From contig JANNRW010000442.1 in assembly GCA_031401815.1 (NCBI GenBank), positions 1 to 14,305 on the forward strand: a stretch of 14,305 nt of DNA, given 5' to 3'. Every line of letters starts with the position of its first letter. Positions within the stretch are counted from its first letter, which is position 1. The position numbers and the translations under genes were made by a program. Source of the stretch: JANNRW01 sp031401815. GTDB taxonomy: Bacteria; Desulfobacterota; Desulfuromonadia; Geobacterales; DSM-12255. Positions 13,115 through 14,305 of this stretch are shown here, piece after piece. The notes beneath the pieces were generated by a model. The model saw nothing but the letters and a program-made list of their open reading frames with translations. It did no database searches and was not told the origin of the DNA.

Positions 13115-14305
13115 TTATTCGACGATAGCGCTAACAACGCCAGCGCCAACAGTACGGCCACCTTCACGGATTGCAAAACGGAGCCCTTCATCCATGGCGA
13201 TCGGCGTAATCAGGTTTACAGTTATTGCTACGTTGTCTCCTGGCATTACCATCTCTGTCCCGGCTGGCAACTCTGCTATTCCAGTCACATCGGTTGTCCT
13301 GAAGTAAAACTGGGGACGATACCCGTTGAAAAATGGCGTGTGACGACCACCCTCTTCTTTTGTCAATATGTAGGCTTCTGCCTTGAATTTCATGTGCGGC
13401 TTGATGCTCCCCGGCTTGGCAAGAACCTGTCCACGCTCAATGTCCTCACGCTTTACGCCTCGCAAAAGTGCGCCGACATTATCTCCTGCGCGCCCTTCAT
13501 CAAGCAGTTTGCGGAACATCTCTACTCCCGTTACGGTGGTCTTGGCTGTTGTCTTGATACCGACTATCTCTACCTCTTCCCCTACCTTGATGATTCCACG
13601 CTCTATACGACCGGTAGCTACAGTGCCGCGACCGGATATCGAGAATACATCTTCTACAGGCATGAGGAATGGCTTGTCAATCGCACGCTCAGGCTGGGGG
13701 AAGTAGCTATCGACTGCATCCATTAGTGCATTGATAGCTGGCTCTGCAAGCTCGCCCAGTTCGCCGTTGAGCGCCTGTAGTGCACTCCCTTTGATGATTG
13801 GAATGTCGTCGCCAGGAAAATCATAACTTGAAAGGAGTTCACGAATCTCAAGCTCTACCAGCTCAAGCAGCTCTTCATCATCTACCATGTCGGCCTTGTT
13901 GAGGAATACTACTATATAAGGCACCCCTACCTGACGGGCTAGCAAAATATGCTCGCGTGTCTGCGGCATCGGGCCATCTGCTGCGGATACTACCAGTATT
14001 GCTCCGTCCATCTGAGCCGCACCGGTGATCATGTTCTTTACGTAGTCTGCGTGACCAGGGCAATCTACATGCGCATAGTGACGCTTGTCGGTTTCATACT
14101 CGACATGTGCTGTCGCTATGGTTATCCCGCGCTCACGCTCTTCCGGTGCGTTGTCTATCTGGTCAAATGCCTTGAATATGGCCTGACCCTTGCCGGCCAG
14201 TACTTTTGTGATCGCTGCTGTAAGGGTTGTCTTGCCGTGGTCAACATGGCCTATCGTGCCTATGTTTAAATGCGGCTTGTTCCTTTCAAATTTTGCCTTT
14301 GCCAT
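13115..14305 (-). CDS. tuf: Elongation factor Tu
   Basis: EF-Tu is the GTPase that delivers aminoacyl-tRNA to the ribosomal A site. The complete 396-residue protein is present; its ATG is the very last codon of the window, so its ribosome-binding site cannot be seen. The GTP-binding motifs are intact: GHVDHGKT (19-26), switch I RGIT with T62, DCPGH (81-85) with the catalytic H85, NKAD (136-139) and SAL (174-176). Domains 2 and 3 follow from about residue 210, including GRGTVATGRIERG and GGRHTPFFNGYRPQFYFRTTDVTG. The position upstream of rpmG, tRNA-Trp and secE is the one usual for one of two tuf copies. A second copy after fusA would lie outside this window and is only presumed. Confidence 0.98.
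   Translation of the reverse strand: MAKAKFERNKPHLNIGTIGHVDHGKTTLTAAITKVLAGKGQAIFKAFDQIDNAPEERERGITIATAHVEYETDKRHYAHVDCPGHADYVKNMITGAAQMDGAILVVSAADGPMPQTREHILLARQVGVPYIVVFLNKADMVDDEELLELVELEIRELLSSYDFPGDDIPIIKGSALQALNGELGELAEPAINALMDAVDSYFPQPERAIDKPFLMPVEDVFSISGRGTVATGRIERGIIKVGEEVEIVGIKTTAKTTVTGVEMFRKLLDEGRAGDNVGALLRGVKREDIERGQVLAKPGSIKPHMKFKAEAYILTKEEGGRHTPFFNGYRPQFYFRTTDVTGIAELPAGTEMVMPGDNVAITVNLITPIAMDEGLRFAIREGGRTVGAGVVSAIVE

Noticed and set aside
12914..13726. Plus-strand open frame of 270 codons
   Set aside because: It is antisense to rpmG and tuf; both of those are firmly identified, and the frame has no recognisable protein features.
1..14305. A hidden mobile element, defence system or other accessory system
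   Set aside because: Known core genes and spacers of at most 171 bases account for the whole window; no transposase, terminal repeat, array or foreign gene was seen on either strand.

Overview
The window is a core gene-expression cluster of a bacterium, and every gene reads leftward (minus strand). In order of transcription, from right to left, it holds tuf, rpmG, tRNA-Trp(CCA), secE, nusG, rplK, rplA, rplJ, rplL, rpoB, rpoC, rpsL, rpsG and the first 41 codons of fusA. RpoB, RpoC and EF-Tu most resemble, from memory, those of the Geobacter/Pelobacter group (Desulfuromonadota). No search was run, so this placement is an inference. I see no mobile element, CRISPR array, phage gene or accessory gene, and no convincing plus-strand gene.

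Right part (about 10120-14305): EF-Tu, ribosomal protein L33, tRNA-Trp, the SecE translocase subunit and the NusG elongation factor are followed by L11, L1 and L10. This is the classical tuf-secE-nusG-rplKAJL order. An RNA leader of the L10-autoregulatory type lies in the 160 bases between rplA and rplJ.

Middle part (1133-10081): L7/L12 is followed, after a 171-base spacer with a 12-bp perfect hairpin, by the two large RNA polymerase subunits. The hairpin is the likely point where polymerase-subunit expression is set below that of L7/L12. All catalytic and zinc-binding residues of beta and beta' that I checked are present, and the rifampicin-pocket residues have the sensitive-type identities.

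Left part (1-1132): a hairpin that overlaps the rpoC stop codon and a consensus-like promoter (TTGACA, 17-base spacer) mark a boundary before the str operon rpsL-rpsG-fusA.

The genes work together in transcription (RpoB, RpoC, NusG), translation (L33, L11, L1, L10, L7/L12, S12, S7, EF-Tu, EF-G, tRNA-Trp) and protein export (SecE). Several starts are not ATG: TTG for rpoC and rplJ, GTG for secE and fusA. For rplA, rplJ and secE the ribosome-binding-site position argues for a shorter protein than the longest open frame. I found no previously undescribed system. The points worth a second look are RNA-level control elements between the genes.
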